NCBI GenBank assembly: GCA_029747015.1
Contig: JAKOGI010000027.1
Coordinates: forward strand, 1,210,001 to 1,274,000
DNA from: Carnegiea gigantea
Lineage: Eukaryota; Streptophyta; Magnoliopsida; Caryophyllales; Cactaceae
Length of the DNA: 64,000 bases
Direction of reading: 5' to 3'
A program made the translations under genes and the position numbers. The notes beneath the pieces are model-generated. The model saw only the letters and a program-made list of their open reading frames with translations. It ran no database searches and was not told the DNA's origin. Below are positions 12,010 through 24,299 of this stretch, in pieces. The stretch's first letter is position 1; each line of letters opens with the position of its first letter.

Positions 12010-12727
12010 GGACATAGTAAGGCTGAGCAGGACCGAGTATTTGGTCCATTTTCATGAAACCGATCCCGGTTGGTACCCGGTTCAAAAATCTGGACCCGGT
12101 CTCGAACTCGGTTGGAACTGGGTCCAGGATTTTTGGAAACAGTCCCGAAACTGGTTGGGATCGGGTCCGAAATTGGGTATCCGGTTCTTTATTTTTTTTC
12201 TTATTTTATTTTGTTTCATTTTATTTAAATTTTTGGCTTGTGATTGTGATTTTGTGAGAGAATAATAAACTCAACAAGTTAGCTAATCGATTGTTGAAAA
12301 TCAAATTTTATATAATGACAGTTATTCATTTATCATGTATTAAAGTTCATTTGTTTAGTTAATAAATAGCATTTCGTTTCATCCAAATATTAAAAAAATA
12401 CCATCTTCTCATAGTATTATATATTAATAAAAAAATTTAGTAATATCAATATACGGTCAGAAATTATAGCCGCATCGGAAGAACAACGCTTGATGTCAAC
12501 GAATAACCGGATAGCTCACACATTTTTAAAAAAAAAAATAAATTGATTGGACCAAGTAACGGGTCCGGTTCCAGTTCCAACTTTGGACCTGGTTGCAACC
12601 GCTTCCAGGATTCCGAAACCAATCCCGGATCCAGTTCAACCGGATCTGAGTATGGACCCGATGGGGCCGAACCGAATTCGGGTCTGGAACCGGGTAACTG
12701 GTTTTTTCGCTTAGCCCTAGGACATAG
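12010..12727. mobile_element. Non-autonomous hAT element with 8-bp target duplication
   Basis: The element is 12018-12719 (702 bp). Its ends are TAAGGCTGAGC and (reverse strand) TAGGGCTAAGC. GGACATAG flanks it on both sides (12010-12017 and 12720-12727), a perfect 8-bp duplication as made by hAT transposases. Subterminal regions carry repeated GGTCCGG/CCCGGTT/GGAACCGG words in opposite orientation at the two ends. The middle is AT-rich and non-coding. Frames reading through the ends as Gly/Pro-rich peptides are by-products. Confidence 0.9.
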
Positions 12728-14329
12728 TACACCCTGCAAGGGTATCCCTGTTCGCAATGTGGTCATTTTTTCAGAGGGCCATGGGGCCCTTATTGGGCTT
12801 TTGCTGAAGTTCAGTGCTTTGGGTCTCTCTTGTTTTGACCCTTCTGTGGCCTATTTCTGAAGTTATGACTAGGCCCGCTATTGTCTGTGTGACTGGCCCG
12901 TCCTTGTACGCTCGGGCCAATGTTCGGTCAGGTCACAGTTTGTTTTTCTAAAGTTGGGCTCTTTGGTTTCACAAGCTTGGTCACATTATGATCCCAAAGC
13001 ATTAGCACTTTTTTTTTTTGTTTTGGTCTTGAATCGTCAATTTTACTGAATTCGAGCTACTGTTGACCCAATAAAAGATAGAGCGTTCCTATCATAAATT
13101 TTTTTTATTCAGAAAATTTGAACCCAAGACCTTACTTAAGGGGAACAAGTGTAAAACTACTTGAACCAACATATGTTGGTAAAGCATGGCACTTTATACA
13201 CTAAGATAGATTGGCTTATGCAAATCGACATATATTTCTATTATGTAACGTTTCAGATTTTAATCTTGTAAATAAATAAATAAATAAATAAACTGCACGA
13301 TAAACTTTCCCTTTATCATGAGTTGAAAATGGCCTGAGTTCAAAAACTAAAAAGAATTTGACTAATTTCATTTCAAATTATTATATGCTTTCAAAACATG
13401 ATGTGAAGTACCAAATATTCTCCATAAAAATAGAAAACAAGTGAACAAAGGGCTGTGCCCCAATTTTTAATAAGTAATGGAAGTTTGCGGATGTGTAGAG
13501 TTTTTTTTTTTTTTTTTGGGGGGGGGGTTATAGACTAGTAGATAGCAAACAGTGCAAGGTGTAACATCTAGCGATGACAGCTAAGAAAGTTAAGTAGGAT
13601 ATATGGGTGAGGAACTGAGGGGACATATAGTTGTCAAATAAAATTCAGGTGACCTCTAACTTTTTGTGAGAAATTTTATGTGTGGTTGGTGACCTTAAAT
13701 TTAAGCTTAAATAGTTTTCCTATTTCGTGGCCTATCTTAGAAAGAAATTTAAAAGAGTGGTCCAAATTTAATTAACAAAAAGGCAGAAAATGAAAAGTAA
13801 AGGTCGTTCAAATTTAAGTACATTAAATGCGAAAATTACATGGAGAAAATTTATCGTTGGATCCTTTTAAATATTGTTATTTATGGTACGTGCGTCAATT
13901 TTGTTTGACATACAGTCATCCTTAACACAAGCATATTTCGTGAAACTACTCTTTCAAAGACTAGAGCGTCTCCATGATTATGTTGTATCCCAAAACGAAA
14001 AATGTGACTTTAAACTAAACCTGGTAAAGTTGACTTAAGACTCGAAACTCTAGTCGAAAGGTTCAAACCCCTAACTGATCTGATACCTGAAATAAACTCA
14101 TTAAAAATTGGACTCGACATCCTAGCTGACCTGATGAACCAAAGTATATCCGTTCTACAAAGTTGGTTAATTTGAATGACAACTATATTGGACCAAAATA
14201 TCAGATGATCCAAACTTGACCGAATAAAACTGAAATGTCATTTAATTTGAAGCACAACTTGATTTAAATTTAATTCAATTCGTATCCAAATAGGACAGCT
14301 GATTTGCCGTACATTTTGTAAACTTATGT
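12728..14329. other. Gene-free sequence with one SINE-like piece
   Basis: No host gene is recognised. It contains a T run followed by G run near 13501-13528, an AAAT microsatellite near 13270-13290, and the tRNA-like segment at 13060-13190 listed separately. Confidence 0.45.
13060..13190 (-). repeat. Possible tRNA-derived SINE head
   Basis: On the minus strand there is an A-box-like TTGGTTCAAGTAG (13157-13169), followed about 35 bases on by a B-box-like GGGTTCAAATT (13114-13124). This spacing is that of a pol III promoter in a tRNA-derived SINE. A tail and target duplications were not identified. Confidence 0.4.
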
Positions 14330-14690
14330 AAGACTGGGGAGGTGACGACCATTGGAAGATGGCAGGTGGCATCACTCACCATCCAATCAAAGTCCTGCGA
14401 TAAGCGTAGCCATGGAAGGTAGAATTTTCCCGGAACAAATCTGGCAAAATAGGCCATGTCACCATCACGAATGCCACATGGTGCTCTCTGATTGGTTTCG
14501 CGTTTGGGGAAGGCGAAATTATTGCTGCCTCCTCAATTATTGTTATTATTCCACTCCATGGGAATTGGGGTGGGGGGAGAACTCAGACAAGGAGAAGACC
14601 ATAAAAAGGTAAAGTAAAGGTTCGAGACACGTGGCAAATGAATAGAGGACCTCACTGTGACCAGAGCTTCCAAACATGGCGTCACTCACC
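14330..14690 (+). promoter_or_regulatory. Orphan promoter-like segment with G-box and GATAAG
   Basis: It carries CCAATCA near 14380, GATAAG near 14399 and CACGTG at 14628-14633 (in context ACACGTGGC). It then leads to an ATG at 14676 with a MASLTFTLTG start. This layout resembles promoters of light-regulated nuclear genes for plastid proteins. The frame beyond (to 14999) is not recognised and runs into a MITE, so this may be a gene remnant. Confidence 0.3.
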
Positions 14691-14972
14691 TTCACCCTAA
14701 CGGGCCCCACTGTCTCCAATATTTTTCTCTCTCTTCAACGTCAGCTGATGTTTGTTTCCTTTTCTTTAATATTGTTTTTTTCCCCCTCTCGAGCCTCTAG
14801 GTGTTTTCTGGGTTATTTATTTATGCCAAATATGACGTCAGTGCTCAAATTAATGGCTCCCTCGTCAAGGACGAAGATGACGTTATTGTGTGAAATGCAA
14901 TACCCTTATTGGCGCGCACACACATATATTAGAAAATTTCATGGGTTGGATTTGAATAGTCATTATTATTCA

Positions 14973-15257
14973 GGGCTTTTTTTTTTGGAGGTAAATTAGA
15001 ATAGATAAAAAAATAAAGTGAATTAAAATAAATTAAGGTGGATTAAAATATATTGAAGTGAGTTAAATTTTTTTTATATGATAAATTAAATTTGGTTTAA
15101 AGAGTGAAAATAGGTTGAAATAGGTTGAAGTGCGTTAAATTTTTTATGTGATAAATTAAACTTAGTTTAAACAGTAAAAATGAGTTAAAATATATTGAAG
15201 TGGGTTAAAATGAATTGAAGTTAATATTTTACAATTTAACTACGAAAGGAACAGGCC
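14973..15257. mobile_element. Small inverted-repeat element (MITE), GGCCCTGTTC family
   Basis: The left end GGGCTTTTTTTTTTGGAGGT is degraded. The right end on the other strand reads GGCCTGTTCCTTTCGTAGTT. The interior has repeated TTGAAGTGAGTTAAATTTTT blocks, some duplicated, which makes this copy longer than most. Confidence 0.55.
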
Positions 15258-16189
15258 GTAAATACAACTAAATAAATTGCCATCATAAGTTTATCATCAT
15301 ATTGATAAAATATATTCAGAATTCTCAAAGCAAAGGAATTTAAACAATTAAGAATTGAATTCGTCTCACGCTGTTAGAAAGCAAGTAGTGGAATGCCAAT
15401 TAGGTAGTGCGCAGTCGGTATATCTCATAGGACATGTAATTAATAGGGAAGTCATTTTTTCAGCAATTTGTTTGTAAACTTGGAAAATCAGATTTAAAAA
15501 AATGATTGATTCACTACAAAAACGTAGTTCAACTCCGACGGACAAAGCGACGCGTCAGACAGCGTCGGAAAAATTGCAGAGAAACCGACGGAATTTCAGA
15601 CGAACTCCGACGGAAAATTAAATTTCCGACGGATTTTCCGACGGAATTCCAGAATTCCGACGGAATTTCCGACGGAGTTCCGTCGGGGCAGAGTTCCGTC
15701 GGAATTTCCGACGGAATTTCCGACGGAATTCCGTCGGAATCCGTCGGTAATTCCGTCGGAATTCCGCGCGGATCTCGACCCCGTTTGCCCGGCTTTAAAT
15801 TGGGGGGAGGGGTGAGATTTCGAGCGGTTTTTGGAGAAATAGAGAGAGAAAGTGTTCGAAAAAGGAGAGAGGGAGAAGGAGGAAGAGAGAGAAAGTGAGA
15901 TTTCAAGGTTTTGATCATCGAAAAATTTAACGGTAAGTGATATTTTTGCTTAATTTATTGTTTGAAATTGAAATTGTTAAGTTAATTGATAATTTTTACG
16001 GTCTTTGTTTTTCACGTTTTGTCGCCGCCAGTGCCACCGCTAGTGTCGTCACCGTCTGTAATCAGATTGATTTTTCGGGTGTGCGAAGGTTAGTAGAATT
16101 GTTCCGCTTTCAAGTTGTGTTAATTTGATATGTGATGTTCATTTTTCGGGTATATGAAAATTAGCAGAAACATGTTTGTTCTGTTTGAA

Positions 16190-17400
16190 TAATTATTTTT
16201 TCCGTTGAATATAAATTTGAATAACGTTAGTTTTTTATTTAATTTATTAAATATGTATGTTAGAATAAGTGGAGTAAAGCATGTTAAGTATGTAGATCTG
16301 TAATAATTATTTGGTTATTTGAAAATGTTAAATATGTTAAGCATATATATTATGTTTTATTAAAATGAATAATTTAAATGAAACAAGTTTGTTTATAATC
16401 AAATATTAAATATGTTAGGCATGAATGTTTTTGGAGGTATGATTTAATTTTTTATAATTTGTTTAGTTTGAATAATTTATTTTTCTCATTGAATATAAAT
16501 TTATATAACGTTAGTTTTTTAGAATAAGTGAAGTAAAACGTGTTCAGTATGTAGATCTGTAATAATTATTTGGTTATTTGAAAATGTTAAATATGTTAAG
16601 CATGTATATTATGTTTGATTAAAGTGAACAATTTAAATAAAACAAGTTTGTTTATTATCAAATGTTAAATATGTTAGGCATGAATGTTTAGTTTCAATAA
16701 TTTATTTTTTCCGTTGAATATAAATTTATATAACGTTAGTTTTTTAGAATAAGTGAAGTAAAACGTGTTGAGTATGTAGATTTGCAATAATTATTTGGTT
16801 ATTTGAAAATGTTAAGTATGTTAAGCATGTATATTATGTTTTCTTAAAGTGAATAATTTAAATGAAACAAGTTTGTTTATTATAAAATGTTAAATATGTT
16901 AGGCATGAATGTTTGTTGAGGTATGATTTAATTTTTTATAATTTGTTTAGTTTGAATAATTTATTTTATCCGTTGAATATAAATTTGAATAACGTTAGTT
17001 TTTTAATTAATTTATTAAATATGTATATTAGAATAAGTGAACTAAAACGTGTTAAGTATGTAGATCTGCAATAATTGTTTGTTTATTATAAAATGTTAAA
17101 TATGTTAGGCATGAATGTTTTTTGAGGTATGATTTAATTTTTTGTAATTTGTTTAGTTTGAATAATTTATTTTTTATTTAATTTATTAAATATGTATATT
17201 ACAATAAGTGGAGTAAAACATGTTAAGTATGTAGATCTGTAATAATTATTTGGTTATTTGAAAATGTTAAATATGTTAAGCATGTATATTATGTTTTATT
17301 AAAGTGAATAATTTAAGTGCAACAAGTTTGTTCATTATAAAATGTTAAATATGTAAGCCATGAATGTTTTTTGAGGTTTGATTTAATTTTTTATAATGTG
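16190..17400 (+). repeat. Tandem repeats of 230-260 bp in the CACTA leader
   Basis: A unit containing AATAATTATTTGGTTATTTG and ATGTTAGGCATGAATG recurs at about 16301, 16560, 16787 and 17240, with a deleted copy near 17070. The array lies between the leader splice donor and the TnpD start, so it is probably intronic. The copies are similar enough to suggest fairly recent expansion. Confidence 0.7.
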
Positions 17401-17552
17401 TTCTATGTACTTTATTTATGTCGTAAAATATGGATGTGAATTACATTCAAATTTAAGTTTGTTTATCAAGTGTATTTATTTGAACAAATAGAGTAAAATA
17501 GTATAACAATGTTAAGTATATATTATAACATATTATAAAATATATATTTATG

Positions 17553-17602
<50 letters not shown>
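17553..17602. repeat. (AT)n microsatellite
   Basis: About 25 uninterrupted AT units inside the CACTA element, just upstream of the TnpD remnant. Confidence 0.9.
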
Positions 17603-17610
<8 letters not shown>

Positions 17611-17700
17611 ATGTTGAGCTGGTTAAATAGATTTCTAAAAAATGTTTATTATAATTGGTTGTAGTTTACATAACAGTTAAGGCAATTATATTAGGAAGAT

Positions 17701-18175
17701 ATGGATGGACCGTTGCATCGTCAATGGATGTACAGAAGAAGAAATCCTAATGGACATGGACTTAGAGATGAGTGGTTGATGGGAATTAATATGTTTGATG
17801 AATTTGCACGAAATCAAGAGGAGTATAGAGTTAATGGAGTTTATAGATGTCCATGTGCGAAGTGCAAAAATATGCAATATTTTACACCTGATGTTGTAAA
17901 GTCTCATTTGTATAGAAAGGGGTTTGTGAAGAATTATTGGTATTGGACAAGTCATGGGGAAGAAGATAATTCGGAAGCGGGGGTGCAAGTACTTCACATT
18001 CTATGAATGTTGATGGACCTGATTGGGGTGATGATCATGATGGGAATGGTGATGACGAGGATGAAGAAGGTGAATGGGAGGATGAACCTGAAGACACTGA
18101 TGATGATTATGATGATGAAAATATGGCATTGCAAAGTGATGATGATGACGATGACGATGTGTCCCACAATGATTG
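17701..18175 (+). pseudogene. TnpD transposase remnant (transposase-associated domain)
   Basis: The frame from 17701 encodes a transposase-associated domain with MDRPLHRQWMY-like spacing (here MDGPLHRQWMY), GVYRCPCAKCKN and HLYRKGFVKNYWYW, the zinc-binding N-terminus of plant En/Spm TnpD proteins. It stops at 18006. A one-base shift in the run of five G near 17980 would link it to an acidic Asp/Glu-rich stretch that ends at 18175. The catalytic transposase part of about 700 residues is missing. The product cannot be an active transposase. Confidence 0.8.
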
Positions 18176-18332
18176 ATTTAATATTTTCGATGTATGAATA
18201 TTTATGTCTGTGTATGGAGTTTTTCTTAATTGCAAACCCAGGAAAACAATTGCATATATGTCATGTAATTTTTTCACTGACAATACTATAAATATTGGTG
18301 CGGTTGTATTTTTTTTTGTTCTTATTTGTTAG

Positions 18333-20213
18333 ATGTCTGGACTCAATGGTGGACGTGGTCGTGGTCGAACGGTCAGGAATGATGCGGGTAGAGGAGCACC
18401 ACAACCGACTCCACAGTATGATCCTGCTCAAAACTATGAAACAAACACTTTCAGTGGAATGTTTGGAGGTTTTCTTGATCCAACTCAACCATTCGGAAAT
18501 TATTACGGTAGTATGAATGAGCAACTCCATATGCAACCACCTTTTTTCGGTGCGGGTACGCAGACACCAATCCAACCCAATATTCCATACATGGGTGGTA
18601 CTTCAGCTACTCCATTACTTTATCAACAGTTTGACACTGTTAGTCCACATTTCAACGGCAATCAGATGATGGGGCAACCTAGAATGCCAAGCCACTCAGT
18701 GCACAACGAAGCAGTCCAAAATGAAGGGGTAGGAAGAGATAGACACAGTCCTGCACCTGATAGTGAAACTGCAAGCACCATTAATAAGATATATTTACAA
18801 CCCGATGGTGACACGTTAGTTCATTACAAATTTTATAACTTCTTCACTAATCATATTTTTTTTATTGCCTACAGTAATTACTTTTAACAAATTCTTTTTT
18901 TGTTCTTAGTTTTGTTCCATATCAGGGTGTAATTCAGAAAATTGTGGAAAGCTTTGCAGGTAAGTACCCACGTGCTTGGACCACATGGGGAGAAGTTCCA
19001 CAATCTCATAGAGATATATGGTTCAATGAATTCAAGGTTAATTTTCTGTACAACGAATTTCAAAGTTGGCATTTGATTGTTTGAGATGTTCAATTACTAA
19101 TATACTTCAACTTTGACACAGAAACACTACTACTGGCATCCAGACAATGAAACTCAGATACGGCGTAACTTTGAGTACAGAGGGGCAGCTCGACTTAGGG
19201 ACATTCTTGGATATGCCAGAAAGTACAACAAAAAGCCGAAGTGGTTACCACCTAGTGTTTGGAATGAGATGCTTTTACATTGGACTGAGGATGACAAGTT
19301 TAAGAAATTGAGCCAACAAAATAAAAAGAATCGATTGAGTGATGCTGAAGGTTTTGGTCCTTCGTTACATACATGTAGCTCAATTCCGATTAGTGAAAGG
19401 AAAAGACGCCTGGTAAGGATTGTTTGTTTATTAAAAAGCGTATTTCTTATTATAACTGGTAAGGATTGTTTGTTTATTAAAAAGCGTATTTCTTATATAT
19501 AATGTATGGTATGAGTTAGGGTTCTCGTCCTTGTTTTATATTTAATAGCTGGTTACTTTTTTTTTTCTCTTTAGGCCAAAACATTAGGTAGGGAACCCAC
19601 ATGTGAGGAATTGTTTAAGGACACCCACTGCAAGGTGAAAGACAAAACGTTTGTGGATAAAAAATCTGCAAAAAAATTTGTAAGTTCAATTTGGCACATT
19701 TTATTCAGAGATGAAACATATGTTACAATTGTAGGTTTAGTATGACACTTATTCATTTGTGAAAATTTTCAGGAAGACTATCACAACAAATGGCAGGAGT
19801 ACTCTCAAGCTGCAACTCAAGGGAGCTCCCAACTGTCACATATGACCCAAGAAGAGTTTTGGATTAAAGAAAATTTGGACAAGAAAGGCCGTGTATATGG
19901 TTTTGGTACGGAGGGGATGAAGTTGAAGAAATCAGCTACCATCGCAGCTGCACGTCACTCATCAGCAGAGCATTTTGATCCAAGAGAGCAAGCGCAACTC
20001 CTCAGTGAGAGCATAGCGAAGCAAGCAGAGGCTATAACTCAACTAACCAAGAAACAAGGGAAGACAGAGCGCATGCTGAAAAAAGTTTTCAGATTTTTCA
20101 AAGGTCAAAGTGCAGGTTCTTCCAGCCACATCGACTTGAACGCTGATGATGATGAAGAGGACTCTCAAAATGACAATGATGATGATCCCACAAATTTATC
20201 TGACTCTGATTAG
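18333..20213 (+). CDS. TnpA-type CACTA accessory protein
   Basis: There are five exons: 18333-18814, 18910-19036, 19122-19412, 19575-19679 and 19773-20213. All splice sites are usable and the frame is kept, giving 481 aa. The N-terminus is Gly/Pro/Gln-rich. The middle (FVPYQGVIQKI, WTTWGEVPQSHRDIWFNEFK, HYYWHPDNE, RLRDILGYARK, PPSVWNEML) is the plant transposase_24 (Ptta/En/Spm) domain. A coiled-coil-like stretch and an acidic Asp-rich tail follow. TnpA proteins bind the subterminal repeats and assist TnpD. This copy has no stops, so it could still be expressed and act on related elements. The first donor, GTTAGT, is weak. Confidence 0.85.
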
Positions 20214-20269
20214 CTGATATGATATTCGTGTAATTTATGTAATCTGCGTGTACATCTAAAACAACGTAT

Positions 20270-20425
20270 ATGTTGTACTTATATATGTTGTACTTAATAT
20301 TTATATATGTTGTACTTAATATTTATATATGTTGTACTTATATGTTGTACTTAATATTTATATATCTTGATATTTATATATGTTGTACTTAATATTTAAT
20401 TTATGTTGTACTTAATATTTAATTA
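20270..20425. repeat. Short tandem repeat ATATTTATATATGTTGTACTTA
   Basis: Several copies of TATATGTTGTACTTAATATT follow the TnpA stop codon, in what is probably its 3' UTR. Confidence 0.7.
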
Positions 20426-20923
20426 AGCACATTTTATTGGCAGATTTGAAACTTATTATTAATTGTTTTTTATTTTGAGAACTTTTGAAATTTAGAAACA
20501 AACTTTTCGGAAAACAAAATTTTTTTTTGAAATTATCCGAAATTCCGACGGAATTTCCGACGGAATATTCCGTCGGAAATTCCGTCGGAATTTCGGATAA
20601 TTTCAAAAAAATTTCGGATTATTTAAAAAAATTTTTTTGGGAATTTCCGACGGAAATTCCGACGGAATATTCCGTCGGAAATTCCTGCCACTGTTTTCTG
20701 CAGTTTCTGCTTGACAGTATCCGACGGAATTTCCGACGGGTTTTTTCCGTCGGAAATTCCGTCGGATTCCGTCGGAGTCCGTCGGAATAAAAACTGCGAC
20801 GAGCTGAATCCCGACGACCCTTTCCGCGTCGGTGTTTCCGTCGGAAACACAATTTTCCGTCGGAAATTTGACCTTTTTCCGTCGAATTTTCCGTCGCAGA
20901 TTAGATATATTTTTGTAGTGATT

Positions 20924-22807
20924 CAAACTCGACCAATTATTGTTCATCTTAGATGAATGAAACCCCTTCTAAATTTTAGACTTAAGACATGGTTTTCTCA
21001 TAACATGAGCCTAAATCAAAATACATTTTCATCAAGCTGAAAACAACCCATGTTATAAATCGATAGCTATTGATTTTTATGAAGTCTGCTCATTAAAGCT
21101 AACAATTAATGTCATCTTTTTCTCTTCAAATAAGTACTAAAATTTGTAAAATAGCTTTTTAACTTATTACAAGCGCTTATTATCAATATTCACCATTGAT
21201 TAACATTAGTAGGGTTGACAAAAGTTTGGGTCCGACCATCGGAGTCGATTCAGGTATGGACGAATCGAACATTCGGACAAAAACTTCACACCCAAACCCC
21301 GTCTGGATTATAAATCGGACACTCTGATCTGGCCCGAATTTAAATTTGAACCCGAATGTCCCATGTTCAGATCCGGTTGTCCAAACGTCCGAATTTGTGA
21401 TATGATTTTTGGACATTCTAACCGAAATTTTTGTGTGACCCATACCCTATTACTCAATATTAATTAGTATATTGATCAATATTCGTAAACATTGAATAAC
21501 GTGTTGAAAATTACTCATGAAAAATTGAAGACAACAAGCCTAACATAAGTATTAACATGATGTAGTGGTTTGTTTAATTAGTAATTAGTACAGTACTTAG
21601 ATTTAATTTAATTTAGCATCCATGACTCCATGTGCCCCTCTACCCGCCTCTGTTGCTCTAGATTCTCTCTCTCTGTCTCTCTGTGTGTGTGTGTCTCCGT
21701 TTTAAGTAGGTAGAAGAATCAAAGGACGAAGCAGAATCCATTTTTGTTCAGAATGAGCATCGCAGCATTAGGTAAAAGATTCACAGTGACTACAACACTC
21801 AGCTCACATTAGGTTAAATATAATATGAACTGCCCACCTATGAATATCGAAGGGTGGGTCCCATTCCCCAATTATTGCGCCCTATGTTTCCTTTGTTTTT
21901 GCCCAACTTTTTGGGATGTGATGCCGCCTAGGGCGCCAGCTCAAGCTAGCTAGCTAGCGGCCACCCATGTCCCTGTGTCTGTCACCTCCCTCCTCTTCTC
22001 ATTCCCATCCCAGGTGTCTGGTATAGATTGATGTGTTGCGTGTCTGAAACTTTTAAACAGCAATCCATTAAAATTCACTTGTTTGTGACTTTGTATTTTT
22101 GTCGGAGAGTTTTTAATTAGGGTTTTACAAAAAATAATTAGCACCACACATAACCGGCCTCTTCTATGTCATATTTGAAGTTTATTTTTTTAACTTACCA
22201 TAAGTATTTATTAGCAATATTTAAAATTTATCAGCACTTATCAATATTAGAACTAGAGAAATGAATTTAAAGATATTATGTAAGATTTATTGTGAAAATC
22301 TCATTTGTAAATTTGTCGCTTTCATCATTACTAAGATGCAGCTTTTTATATTTCATCAATTAGCTGTTAGGTAGTATCAAATAAAGGATCAGAGTGTAAA
22401 TAATATCTAACAATGACTGATGATTACGCTAGAACGAGACATTGGCTTATATATTTCATCTCATTTTCATATTCTGAATTTAAATTTTCTATTTGTAAAT
22501 CAAGTTAAAATATGTGTGTGTGTATGAAAAAAAATTAAACAACATTTAAACATATAGACTTGACCTATTATGTATTGCCGAACAAACCATTTGGATCCAT
22601 CAATGGCATGTCAACACCAAGTGATCCCCCCCCCCCTCCTTTTATGACAACATTAGCGTTAAATAAAGTTGCATACTCAGTTCTTTATTAATTAGTACTC
22701 GCAGTAAATTAACTTATAGGTCAACTACATATTGCTACGTTTTACATGAGCACATTGTTAGTTTAGATTTGCTAGTCGACTATTGCATATTTGACAACAA
22801 GTTAAAC
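20924..22807. other. Gene-free sequence with a possible hAT fragment
   Basis: No host gene is recognised. At 21211-21450 GT- and CCGAA-rich words sit between TAGGGTTGACAAAAG and (reverse strand) TAGGGTATGGGTCAC, which resemble decayed hAT ends, but no 8-bp duplication was found. An 11-C run lies at 22626-22636. Confidence 0.4.

Positions 22808-24299
<1,492 letters not shown>

Larger units (their letters stand above)
15509..20923 (+). mobile_element. CACTA (En/Spm) DNA transposon
   Basis: The element is 15512-20920 (5409 bp). It begins CACTACAAAAACG and ends in the reverse complement of CACTACAAAAATA. ATT is duplicated on both sides (15509-15511 and 20921-20923), the 3-bp duplication typical of CACTA elements. 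Both subterminal regions (15530-15770 and 20535-20890) are dense in CCGACGGAATTTCCGACGG units in both orientations, the expected TnpA binding region. A purine-rich leader with a splice donor at about 15932 follows the left end. Internally it carries a broken TnpD start and an intact-looking TnpA-type gene. Confidence 0.93.

Noticed and set aside
11990..12860. Gly/Pro-rich open frames at both ends of the hAT element
   Set aside because: They read the GGTCCGG-type subterminal repeats and cross the element borders.
15506..15918. Overlapping open frames of about 130 aa on both strands
   Set aside because: They read through the CCGACGGAATT subterminal repeats of the CACTA element and its purine-rich leader; frames on both strands without stops are a result of the repeats.
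18007..18291. Met-rich open frame of 94 aa
   Set aside because: It is an out-of-frame reading of the GATGATGAT acidic stretch of the TnpD remnant.
20485..20956. Several open frames with FPTEIPTE-type repeats
   Set aside because: They are translations of the right subterminal repeats of the CACTA element.
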